A DNA stretch of 5,458 bases from Desulfarculus sp. (GTDB lineage Bacteria; Desulfobacterota; Desulfarculia; Desulfarculales; Desulfarculaceae): the NCBI GenBank assembly GCA_020216625.1, contig JAIUYB010000194.1:1-5458 (forward strand), read 5' to 3'. The notes under the pieces are model-generated. The model was not told the DNA's origin. It saw only the letters and a list, made by a program, of their open reading frames with translations, and made no database searches. The position numbers and the translations under genes are program-made. Shown here one piece after another: positions 1 through 5,400 of the stretch. Position 1 is the first letter of the stretch; the number at the start of each line of letters is the position of its first letter.

Positions 1-47
1 CCCGACCCGTATCTGCCCCGCCGGGGGCACCCGGCCCCGACCCGTAT
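1..47. repeat. 12-bp direct repeat downstream of polA
   Basis: The 12-mer CCCGACCCGTAT occurs at 1-12 and again at 36-47, a period of 35 bases. Its core CGACCCG appears a third time at 65-71, just beyond the polA stop codon. The intervening bases are not repeated, so this is not a clean tandem array. The first copy touches the window edge, so further copies to the left cannot be excluded. No gene is visible in bases 1-72. Function unknown. Confidence 0.5.
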
Positions 48-68
48 GCGGCCGTCGCGGCACGCGAC
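14..68 (-). terminator. Possible 3'-end hairpins of the polA transcript
   Basis: Reading leftward from the polA stop codon there are two compact perfect hairpins. The first pairs GTCGCG (54-59) with CGCGAC (63-68) around a 3-base loop. The second pairs TGCCCC (14-19) with GGGGCA (24-29) around a 4-base loop. Neither is followed by a T-tract on the minus strand, so they are not canonical intrinsic terminators. They could protect the mRNA 3' end, act as U-tract-less terminators, or simply reflect high GC. The location immediately after polA is the main reason for listing them. Confidence 0.25.
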
Positions 69-72
69 CCGG

Positions 73-2745
73 CTAGTGGGCCTGGGCCCAGTTCCGGCCC
101 CAGCCCAGGTCCACCACCAGGCCCACCTTGAGCTTGACCACTCCTTCCATCACCTGCTTGACCCGTTTGGCGAAGGCCTTGATCTGGGCCTCGGGGCACT
201 CGAAGACCAGCTCGTCGTGCACCTGGAGGATCATCAGGGCCTGGGGGAACTCGGCGGCCAGCATCTCATCCACCCGGAGCATGGCCAGCTTGATGATGTC
301 GGCCGCGGTGCCCTGGATGGGGGTGTTCAAGGCCATGCGCTCGGCCGCCTCGCGGGCGATGCGGTCGCTGGCGTTGATGCCGGGCAGGAAGCGCCGCCGG
401 CCCAGGAGGGTGGTTACGTAGCCGTTCTCGCGGGCCTGGGCCAGGTTGGCCTGCTGGAATTCGGCGATGCCCCGGTAGCGGCCCAGGTATTTTTCGATGA
501 TGTCCTGGGCCTCGGCCCGGCTGATCTTCTGCTCGCGGGCCAGGCGGAAGGCGCTCATGCCATAGAGCACGCCGAAGTTGACGGTCTTGGCCCGGCGGCG
601 CATGTCCGGGGTGACCAGGCCGGGTGGCAGGTCGAACAGGCGGCTGGCGGTCTGGGTGTGCACGTCCAGGCCGCCGGACATATCCTGGACCAGGAGGGGA
701 TCGCCGCTCAAGTGGGCCAGCACCCGGAGTTCGATCTGGCTGTAGTCGGCGCTGAGCATGAGAAAGCCCGGTCGGGGCACGAAGCAGGCCCGGATGCGCG
801 CGCCTAGCTCGCTGCGCACGGGGATGTTCTGGAGGTTGGGGTCGGAGCTGCTGAGCCGGCCGGTGGCGGTGACGGTCTGGTTGAAGCTGGTGTGGACCCG
901 GCCGGTGTGGGGGTTGACCAGGCCGGGCAGCACATCCACGTAGGTGCCCTTGATTTTGCTGAGGGTGCGGTAGTTGAGCACCTCGGCCGGCAGGGGGTGG
1001 ACCTCGGCCAGTTGGGTGAGCACGCTCATGTCGGTGGAGTAGGCGGTGCGCTTTTTGGTCTTTTTGACCGTGTCCAGGTTCAGCTCCTCGAACAAGACCT
1101 GGGCCAGTTGTTGGGGCGAGTTGATGTTGAACTCATGCCCGGCCAATTGGTGGCAGAGGGCCTCGCTGCGCTGAAGCTGCCCCTCCATCTCCTTGGACAA
1201 CTCCTGGAGCCCGTCCACGTCCAGGCCCACGCCGTTCATCTCCAGGCGGGACAAAAGCGGCACCAGGGGCATTTCCAGCTCTCGGAAGAGCTTGTCCAGC
1301 TTGGCGTTCTTGAGCAGCGGCCCCAGCTTCAGGGCGGCCTGGAGGGCCACGTCGGCGTCCTCGGCGGCGTAGGTGGTCGCGGTGTGAAGGGGGGTGTCGG
1401 CGAAGAGCTTGTCCTTGCCGCCGGTGGCCTGTTCGTAGGAGATGACCGAGCGGCCCAGGTATTCGGCGGCGATGGCGGCCAGGCCGTGGGAGGTTTTGCC
1501 GGGGTTGAGCAGGTAGCTGGCCACCATGGTGTCGAACCGCACCCCGGCCATGGCGACCCCGGCCCGGGCCAGCACCGTCAGGTCGTATTTGATATTCTGG
1601 CCGATTTTCGCGATGTTGGGGTCCGCGAGGAGCGGGGCCAGGAGCGCCAGGACCTGGGTCCGGTCGGCCTGGACTTGGCCGGGGGGCAGGTGGTGGCCCA
1701 GGGGGACGTAGCAGGCCCGGCCCGGCTCCACCGCCAGGCTGATCCCCACCAACTCGGCCCGCATGGGGTCGGTGGAGGTGGTCTCGGTGTCGATGGACAG
1801 CCGGCCCGCCTCCCGGGCCGCCTGGAGCCAGGGCGTCAGCCCGGCGGCGTCGGTCACCAGGTGGTAGTCGGCCTGGGGAGCGGGGGAGGGCGCGGCGAAC
1901 TCCTTCAGGAGCTTGGTGAATTCCAGTTGGGCCAGCACCGGGGTCAGCACCGCCGGGTCGGGGGGCTCCACGGTGAAGGCCTCGGGCGCGAAGGTCACCG
2001 GGGCATCGTCGCGCAGGCGCACCAGCTCCCGGGAGAGCCGGGCCTGGTCGGCCAGGGCGATCAGGTTGTCGCGCAGTTTGCCCTTTTTCATGCCCGGCGC
2101 GGCGGCCAGCACCCCCTCCAGGTCGCCGTGCTCGCGCAACAGGTTGGCGGCGGTCTTGGGCCCCACCCCGGCCACCCCGGGCACGTTGTCGCTGGGGTCG
2201 CCCACCAGGGCCTGGAAGTCCACCGCCCGCTCCGGTCCCACCCCCAGCTTGGCCGCCACCTCCGCCGGCCCCAGGCGCAGGTCCTTCATGGTGTCCCACT
2301 GGGTGACGCCCGGGCCCACCAACTGCATCAGGTCCTTGTCGCCGCTGACCAGAACCACCTGAAAGCCCAGCTCCCGGGCCTGGCGGGCCAGGCTGGCCAT
2401 CAGGTCGTCGGCCTCGAAGCCCTCCACCTCCGCCGCCGGCAGGCCCAGGGCGGTGACCAACTGGCGCACCAAGGGGAGCTGGGTTTTCAAAGCCGGGTCC
2501 AGGGGCGGACGATTGGCCTTGTAGGCCGGGTAGATGCGATGACGAAAGGTGGGGCCCTTGGCGTCGTAGACCACGGCCAGGTATTGCGGCCGGGCTTCCT
2601 TCATCACCTTCAGGAGCATCTGCACGAAGCCGAAGACCGCCCCGGTGGGCGCGCCTTGGCTGGTGGTCAGGCCCTTCACGGCATGGAAGGCGCGGTGGAT
2701 GTAGGAGCTGGCGTCCAGCAGATATAGGACCGGCGGGTCGGACAT
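73..2745 (-). CDS. polA: DNA polymerase I (5' nuclease, 3'-5' exonuclease, polymerase)
   Basis: Family A polymerase of 890 residues (E. coli Pol I has 928), acting in the cytoplasm in Okazaki-fragment maturation and gap filling in excision repair. The 5' nuclease domain (about 1-285) shows D11, D61, EADD at 111-114, SGDKD at 134-138, GDPSDNVPG at 182-190 and a helix-hairpin-helix GVGPKTA at 193-199. The 3'-5' exonuclease (about 293-482) keeps the metal ligands: D319/E321 in DTE, D388 after GQNIKY, and Y459/D463 in YAAED, so proofreading should be active. The polymerase domain (about 485-890) has motif A with D667 and E672, motif B with R716, K720, F724 and Y728, and motif C HDE with D844/E845. 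Phe at 724 corresponds to E. coli F762. The start follows AGGAGG (minus strand, 2750-2755) by 4 bases and places the LLDASSYIHRAF motif at the expected N-terminus. The frame is intact and the gene stands alone, divergent from the next gene. Confidence 0.98.
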   Translation of the reverse strand: MSDPPVLYLLDASSYIHRAFHAVKGLTTSQGAPTGAVFGFVQMLLKVMKEARPQYLAVVYDAKGPTFRHRIYPAYKANRPPLDPALKTQLPLVRQLVTALGLPAAEVEGFEADDLMASLARQARELGFQVVLVSGDKDLMQLVGPGVTQWDTMKDLRLGPAEVAAKLGVGPERAVDFQALVGDPSDNVPGVAGVGPKTAANLLREHGDLEGVLAAAPGMKKGKLRDNLIALADQARLSRELVRLRDDAPVTFAPEAFTVEPPDPAVLTPVLAQLEFTKLLKEFAAPSPAPQADYHLVTDAAGLTPWLQAAREAGRLSIDTETTSTDPMRAELVGISLAVEPGRACYVPLGHHLPPGQVQADRTQVLALLAPLLADPNIAKIGQNIKYDLTVLARAGVAMAGVRFDTMVASYLLNPGKTSHGLAAIAAEYLGRSVISYEQATGGKDKLFADTPLHTATTYAAEDADVALQAALKLGPLLKNAKLDKLFRELEMPLVPLLSRLEMNGVGLDVDGLQELSKEMEGQLQRSEALCHQLAGHEFNINSPQQLAQVLFEELNLDTVKKTKKRTAYSTDMSVLTQLAEVHPLPAEVLNYRTLSKIKGTYVDVLPGLVNPHTGRVHTSFNQTVTATGRLSSSDPNLQNIPVRSELGARIRACFVPRPGFLMLSADYSQIELRVLAHLSGDPLLVQDMSGGLDVHTQTASRLFDLPPGLVTPDMRRRAKTVNFGVLYGMSAFRLAREQKISRAEAQDIIEKYLGRYRGIAEFQQANLAQARENGYVTTLLGRRRFLPGINASDRIAREAAERMALNTPIQGTAADIIKLAMLRVDEMLAAEFPQALMILQVHDELVFECPEAQIKAFAKRVKQVMEGVVKLKVGLVVDLGWGRNWAQAH

Positions 2746-2780
2746 GGGGCCTCCTGGCGGGCGGGGAGGGTGTGTCTTGC

Positions 2781-2809
2781 AGCTTACGGTTCGGGCCGGC
2801 GGGGGTCAA
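2781..2809 (-). promoter_or_regulatory. Predicted sigma70-like promoter of polA
   Basis: On the minus strand, TTGACC (2804-2809) is separated by exactly 17 bases from TAAGCT (2781-2786). The -35 matches the TTGACA consensus at 5 of 6 positions, and the -10 keeps the TAnnnT core common in GC-rich genomes. Transcription would start near 2774, giving a leader of about 28 bases that contains the AGGAGG Shine-Dalgarno of polA. It resembles the promoter proposed at 4182-4211. Predicted from sequence only. Confidence 0.55.
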
Positions 2810-2834
2810 GGCCGGTGGGGTTGTGAAAAAAGGC

Positions 2835-2863
2835 TTGGGTTGGGACGAATTTTATCCGATAAT
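2835..2863 (+). promoter_or_regulatory. Predicted promoter of the exported HETTH protein gene
   Basis: TTGGGT (2835-2840), a 17-base spacer, then GATAAT (2858-2863), which matches the -10 consensus at 5 of 6 positions. It lies in an AT-rich island (about 2847-2880) inside GC-rich DNA. Transcription would begin near 2870, leaving a leader of about 88 bases before the start codon at 2958. A small palindrome, TACT-A-AGTA (2871-2879), sits at the predicted start point and could be an operator half-site pair, but it is short. The weak -35 would fit an activated or low-level promoter. Confidence 0.45.
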
Positions 2864-2943
2864 ACAAAGGTACTAAGTATGACGGGGTGGTCTTTCCGCC
2901 TCCTTTGGGGTGATGGGAGGTTCTACCAGCCAAGCGCCTGCCT

Positions 2944-2950
2944 GGGGAGA
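2944..2950 (+). promoter_or_regulatory. Ribosome binding site deciding the start at 2958
   Basis: GGGGAGA ends 7 bases before ATG 2958. The frame also offers ATG 2910, with no good Shine-Dalgarno and 16 extra residues ahead of the signal peptide, and ATG 2973, where a weaker GTGGAA ends only 2 bases upstream. The site favours 2958; a start at 2973 would still leave a complete signal peptide. Confidence 0.6.
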
Positions 2951-2957
2951 AGCTGAC

Positions 2958-4034
2958 ATGCCGGGTGGAAGCATGAAGCAAGTCCAGCGCGCCGCCATTT
3001 GGCCGGTCCTGTTGCTGGTGGTTTGCCTGTCCTGGCTCGCTGGTCCGGTGGCGGCCTCCACCGTCACCGACTACCACCTGGACGGGGCCGTGGTGCTGGA
3101 TCTCAGCGCCGGCGCGACCCTGGACGAGCTGGGGGCCGCCTACCAGGGCTCGGGCTCCGCCTCCTACAGCCTTTCGCTGTATGACGGCGGCCTGGTCGCC
3201 AGCGCGAATCAGTCCGCCAGCGGCGGCTCCAGCGCGGCCGCGGCCGCCAGCACCACCTACTGGTGGTACCTCAACCTGGCGGACTACCGGGTGCTGATGC
3301 CCGGCACCTCGGTGGGGCCCTACAACGCCTATTACCAGTTCGCCCTGGGTCTGTCGGGCTACCTGCCCTCGGCCTACGACACCGCCAGCGCGGTGCTGGG
3401 CACCGGCAACGACGGCTACGGCAAGATCAACCTCTGGCTGGACTACGCCTCCGGGGACTACTCCGCCGGTTGGTACTACATGGGCCGCAACTATAACGAC
3501 ATCACCCTTAACTTGTGGATAAGCGGAAGCTATTCATATTTCGGCAGCGTGGCCTCCCACGAGACCACCCACCTGATTCTGGACCACAAGACCAACCTTT
3601 ACAACCGCGCTGGCGTGGAAAGTTCATGGGTCACCGAGGCCCTGGCCTGGTACGCCCAGGAGACGGTCTATCCCTACGGCGACCGCAACGGCTATGCCTA
3701 CAACGCCGCCCTGCTCAACTACTACAGCCAGAACGGCAAGCAGCGCTCGGATTGGTACAGCAGCGGCGGGCGCTACAACGGCTGGATCGCCGGCCAGGCC
3801 AGCAATCTTGATTACGTGCAGATGCAGACCATCGGCTATTTCCTGGCCAACTCCAGCCGGGGCTGGTCGGCCATCCACGACACCGTGAGCTACCTGGCCC
3901 GGGGCCTGGACATCGACAGCGCCTTCGCCCGGGCCTATGGCGGGCTGACCACCGGCATGCACAGCACCGCCAGCGGCGAGGGCGTCAACACCCTCTACTC
4001 CAAGTACCTCTACTACTATCTGGGGCATTACTGA
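2958..4034 (+). CDS. Exported tyrosine-rich putative zinc metallopeptidase (HETTH, gluzincin-like)
   Basis: The 358-residue product starts with a clear signal peptide: a short basic stretch (K7, R11), a hydrophobic core at about 13-29 and a cleavage site near PVAAS (about residue 33). The mature protein should therefore leave the cytoplasm. Residues 55-105 are low complexity, rich in Ser, Ala and Gly. A zinc-protease motif HETTH lies at 201-205, preceded by a hydrophobic/aromatic stretch. It is followed by WVTEALAWYAQE, where E227 is a plausible third zinc ligand, 21 residues after the second His, as in gluzincins that use a W-x-x-E-x-L-A-x-Y helix. The mature chain has no cysteine, and tyrosine makes up about 11% of the protein (40 residues by my count), ending in a Tyr-rich C-terminus. 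I cannot assign it to a named peptidase family, and the substrate is unknown. No anchor, PEP-CTERM or autotransporter domain is visible, so it is probably secreted or periplasmic. It appears monocistronic: divergent from polA and closed by a terminator. The peptidase call rests on the two motifs. Confidence 0.75.
   Translation: MPGGSMKQVQRAAIWPVLLLVVCLSWLAGPVAASTVTDYHLDGAVVLDLSAGATLDELGAAYQGSGSASYSLSLYDGGLVASANQSASGGSSAAAAASTTYWWYLNLADYRVLMPGTSVGPYNAYYQFALGLSGYLPSAYDTASAVLGTGNDGYGKINLWLDYASGDYSAGWYYMGRNYNDITLNLWISGSYSYFGSVASHETTHLILDHKTNLYNRAGVESSWVTEALAWYAQETVYPYGDRNGYAYNAALLNYYSQNGKQRSDWYSSGGRYNGWIAGQASNLDYVQMQTIGYFLANSSRGWSAIHDTVSYLARGLDIDSAFARAYGGLTTGMHSTASGEGVNTLYSKYLYYYLGHY
3514..3522 (-). 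other. Perfect consensus DnaA-box match inside the HETTH protein gene
   Basis: On the minus strand the bases read TTATCCACA, identical to the strong E. coli-type DnaA box. It lies inside coding sequence (residues 186-189 of the exported protein), within a short run of unusual codons. I saw no neighbouring boxes or DNA-unwinding element, so this is not an origin. It could be an isolated DnaA-binding site or chance. Confidence 0.3.
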
Positions 4035-4053
4035 GCGCTCCCGTTCCCGAAAA

Positions 4054-4091
4054 CCCGGGCGGGGTCGGCGGACCCCGCCCGGGCCTTTTTT
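4054..4091 (+). terminator. Strong intrinsic terminator after the HETTH protein gene
   Basis: A perfect 13-bp GC-rich stem pairs 4054-4066 with 4071-4083 around the 4-base loop GGCG, followed by CC and six T's (4086-4091). The stem begins 19 bases after the stop codon at 4034, so it should end that transcript and insulate the next gene. An A-run just before the stem could partly pair with the T-tract, but this gives only weak potential for leftward use. Confidence 0.92.
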
Positions 4092-4167
4092 AGGCAACGC
4101 GAGATAATTCAGACCGTTATGCTGGGTTAGCTTGGCGGGGCGGGAAATCGGCATAAAAAATCCCCCG

Positions 4168-4188
4168 CCGTCAAAAAATACTTGACGG
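4168..4188. promoter_or_regulatory. Inverted repeat over the -35 box (candidate operator)
   Basis: CCGTCAA (4168-4174) and TTGACGG (4182-4188) form a perfect 7-bp inverted repeat with a 7-base AT-rich spacer. The right arm contains the -35 hexamer of the promoter proposed for the Fe-S protein gene, so a dimeric repressor bound here would block RNA polymerase. As RNA from the minus strand, the same sequence plus an outer CCCC/GGGG pairing (4162-4165 with 4193-4196), followed by A and six T's (4160-4155), has the form of a leftward intrinsic terminator. Which role applies cannot be decided from sequence. Confidence 0.4.
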
Positions 4189-4211
4189 TCCAGGGGCGTT
4201 TGGCCTACCCT
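4182..4211 (+). promoter_or_regulatory. Predicted sigma70-like promoter of the Fe-S protein gene
   Basis: TTGACG (4182-4187), an 18-base spacer, then TACCCT (4206-4211), a TAnnnT-type -10. The -35 matches consensus at 5 of 6 positions, much like the predicted polA promoter. Transcription would start near 4218 and give a leader of about 67 bases carrying the hairpin at 4228-4260. It lies downstream of the terminator at 4054-4091, as expected for an independent unit. Confidence 0.5.
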
Positions 4212-4227
4212 TGGGGTTTAGCGCCTC

Positions 4228-4266
4228 TGCCCCTCCTCTCCCAGGGGGAGGGGTTGGGCATTTTTT
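4228..4266 (+). terminator. Terminator-like hairpin in the leader of the Fe-S protein gene (possible attenuator)
   Basis: CCCCTCC (4230-4236) can pair with GGAGGGG (4247-4253); alternatively TGCCC (4228-4232) pairs with GGGCA (4256-4260), directly abutting six T's (4261-4266). Both lie between the predicted transcription start and the Shine-Dalgarno GGAG (4276-4279) of the downstream gene. A hairpin plus U-tract in a 5' leader suggests premature termination, that is, attenuation. The C-rich/G-rich arms also resemble a short palindromic sequence dispersed between genes in many GC-rich genomes, so it may instead be a degenerate repeat. No leader peptide or known riboswitch motif was recognised. 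Confidence 0.5.
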
Positions 4267-4284
4267 GTCCGTTGCGGAGCCTTG

Positions 4285-5400
4285 ATGAGCCCTGAGTTTA
4301 CCACAGACCCTCATGAGCGGCTAGCGGCCCATCTGGACGCCGCGCCCCTGGGCGCGCCCCAGGCCCCCGAGCTCATGGCGATTCTGCGGACCCTGTTCAG
4401 CCCGGCCGAGGCCGAACTGGCCGCCGAGCTGCCTTTCGCTCCGGTGGGGGTGGCGCGGTTGGCCCAGGAGCTGGACCGGCCGGCGGAGGAGGTGGGCCCC
4501 ATTCTGGCCGGCCTGGCCGACCGAGGCCTGTGCTTCGAGCGCCAGACCCCCCGGGGGGCCTACTATGGCCTGTTGCCGGTGGTGCCGGGCCTGGCCGAGA
4601 CCCAATTCGTGGGCGGGGTGGTCAACGACGAGAAGCGCCGCCTGGCCCGGCTGTTCGCCGACTACTACGGCAAGGGCCCCGGTCCGGCCCTGGTGGCCGC
4701 CGGCCAACGCGGCGCGGCCCTGCCCCGGGTGATCCCGGTGGGCCGGGCGGTGGCCGCCGACCAGGAGATCCTGCCCTTCGAGCAGGCCGAGACCGTGCTC
4801 CGTCAGGCGGACTACATCTGCGTGGGCACCTGCTACTGCCGCCAGGAGGCCGAGCTCAACGGTCACGGCTGCGGGGCTCCCAAGGACGTCTGCCTGACCT
4901 TCGGCCCCTTCGCCGAGTTCCTGGTGGGCAAGGGCCTGGCCCAGGCGGCGGATTTCAAGGCCGCCATGCGCGTCATGGAGCGGGCGGAGAAGGCCGGGCT
5001 GGTGCATGTGACGGCCAACGCCGCCAAGGATGTGAAGTTCATCTGCAACTGTTGCGGTTGCTGTTGCCTGTTCCTGAAAACCGTCACCCAGCTCAAGCGC
5101 CCCGGGGCCATCGCCGCGGCCGGCTGGCTGGCGGTGGTGGACCCGGACAACTGCGTGGCCTGCGGCCAGTGCCAGGAGGTCTGCCAGGTGGGCGCGCCGC
5201 AGCCGCTGGACGAGACCATGGCGGTGGACGCCAGCCTGTGCCTGGGCTGCGGTCACTGCGCCCTGGCCTGCCCCACCGGGGCCATCGCCATGCAACCCCG
5301 TCCCCGGCGCCAAGCGCCGCCTTTCGCCTCCTTCATGGAGCTGACGGCGGCCATCAGCCAGGGGCGGGCGCGAAAAAAAGTGGAGGAAGGCCATGCCTAG
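4285..5400 (+). CDS. Winged-helix-like, Cys-rich [4Fe-4S] ferredoxin-domain protein
   Basis: The 371-residue product is soluble: no signal peptide or membrane segment. Residues about 27-98 look like a winged helix-turn-helix (VARLAQELDRPAEEVGPILAGLADRG, then a hydrophobic wing). The middle carries an unusual cysteine set: C179, C183 and C185 in CVGTCYCR, then C196, C203 and CNCCGCCC (C254, 256, 257, 259, 260, 261). The C-terminus has two ferredoxin motifs, C290-C293-C296-C300 and C319-C322-C325-C329, predicting two [4Fe-4S] clusters; the first ends in CQ rather than the usual CP. I recall similar uncharacterised Fe-S proteins from anaerobic Deltaproteobacteria. An electron carrier or redox-responsive protein is the safest inference; no catalytic partner is visible here. 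GGAG (4276-4279) lies 5 bases before ATG 4285, favouring it over the in-frame TTG at 4282, which is only 2 bases away. A promoter and attenuator-like hairpin precede it, and its 3' end overlaps a possible next gene by 8 bases. Confidence 0.88.
   Translation: MSPEFTTDPHERLAAHLDAAPLGAPQAPELMAILRTLFSPAEAELAAELPFAPVGVARLAQELDRPAEEVGPILAGLADRGLCFERQTPRGAYYGLLPVVPGLAETQFVGGVVNDEKRRLARLFADYYGKGPGPALVAAGQRGAALPRVIPVGRAVAADQEILPFEQAETVLRQADYICVGTCYCRQEAELNGHGCGAPKDVCLTFGPFAEFLVGKGLAQAADFKAAMRVMERAEKAGLVHVTANAAKDVKFICNCCGCCCLFLKTVTQLKRPGAIAAAGWLAVVDPDNCVACGQCQEVCQVGAPQPLDETMAVDASLCLGCGHCALACPTGAIAMQPRPRRQAPPFASFMELTAAISQGRARKKVEEGHA

Noticed and set aside
892..2727. Long open frame on the plus strand antisense to polA (611 codons)
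   Set aside because: It mirrors a highly conserved, fully intact polA. Its product is a low-complexity Gly/His/Gln/Val-rich chain without a domain pattern, as expected for an antisense shadow in GC-rich DNA.
1133..2809. Second minus-strand frame within polA (558 codons)
   Set aside because: It is the shifted frame of polA; the product is Gly/Pro/Arg-rich with no recognisable motifs, and polA itself shows no frameshift.
2852..2860. TTATCCGAT as a second DnaA box
   Set aside because: Only six of nine bases match the consensus, and it falls within the AT-rich promoter island, where such matches are expected.
2849..2876. Alternative polA promoter on the minus strand (TTAGTA, 16 bases, TAAAAT)
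   Set aside because: The -35 matches only 3 of 6 positions, and a better placed TTGACC-N17-TAAGCT lies closer to the gene at 2781-2809.
2864..2957. Possible riboswitch in the roughly 88-base leader of the HETTH protein gene
   Set aside because: I looked for c-di-GMP, fluoride, cobalamin, TPP and glycine riboswitch core motifs and found no convincing conserved sequence or pairing scheme.
3624..4154. Minus-strand frame crossing the terminator at 4054-4091
   Set aside because: It runs through a perfect intrinsic terminator hairpin and opposite the HETTH protein; the product is repetitive Val/Ala/Gly.
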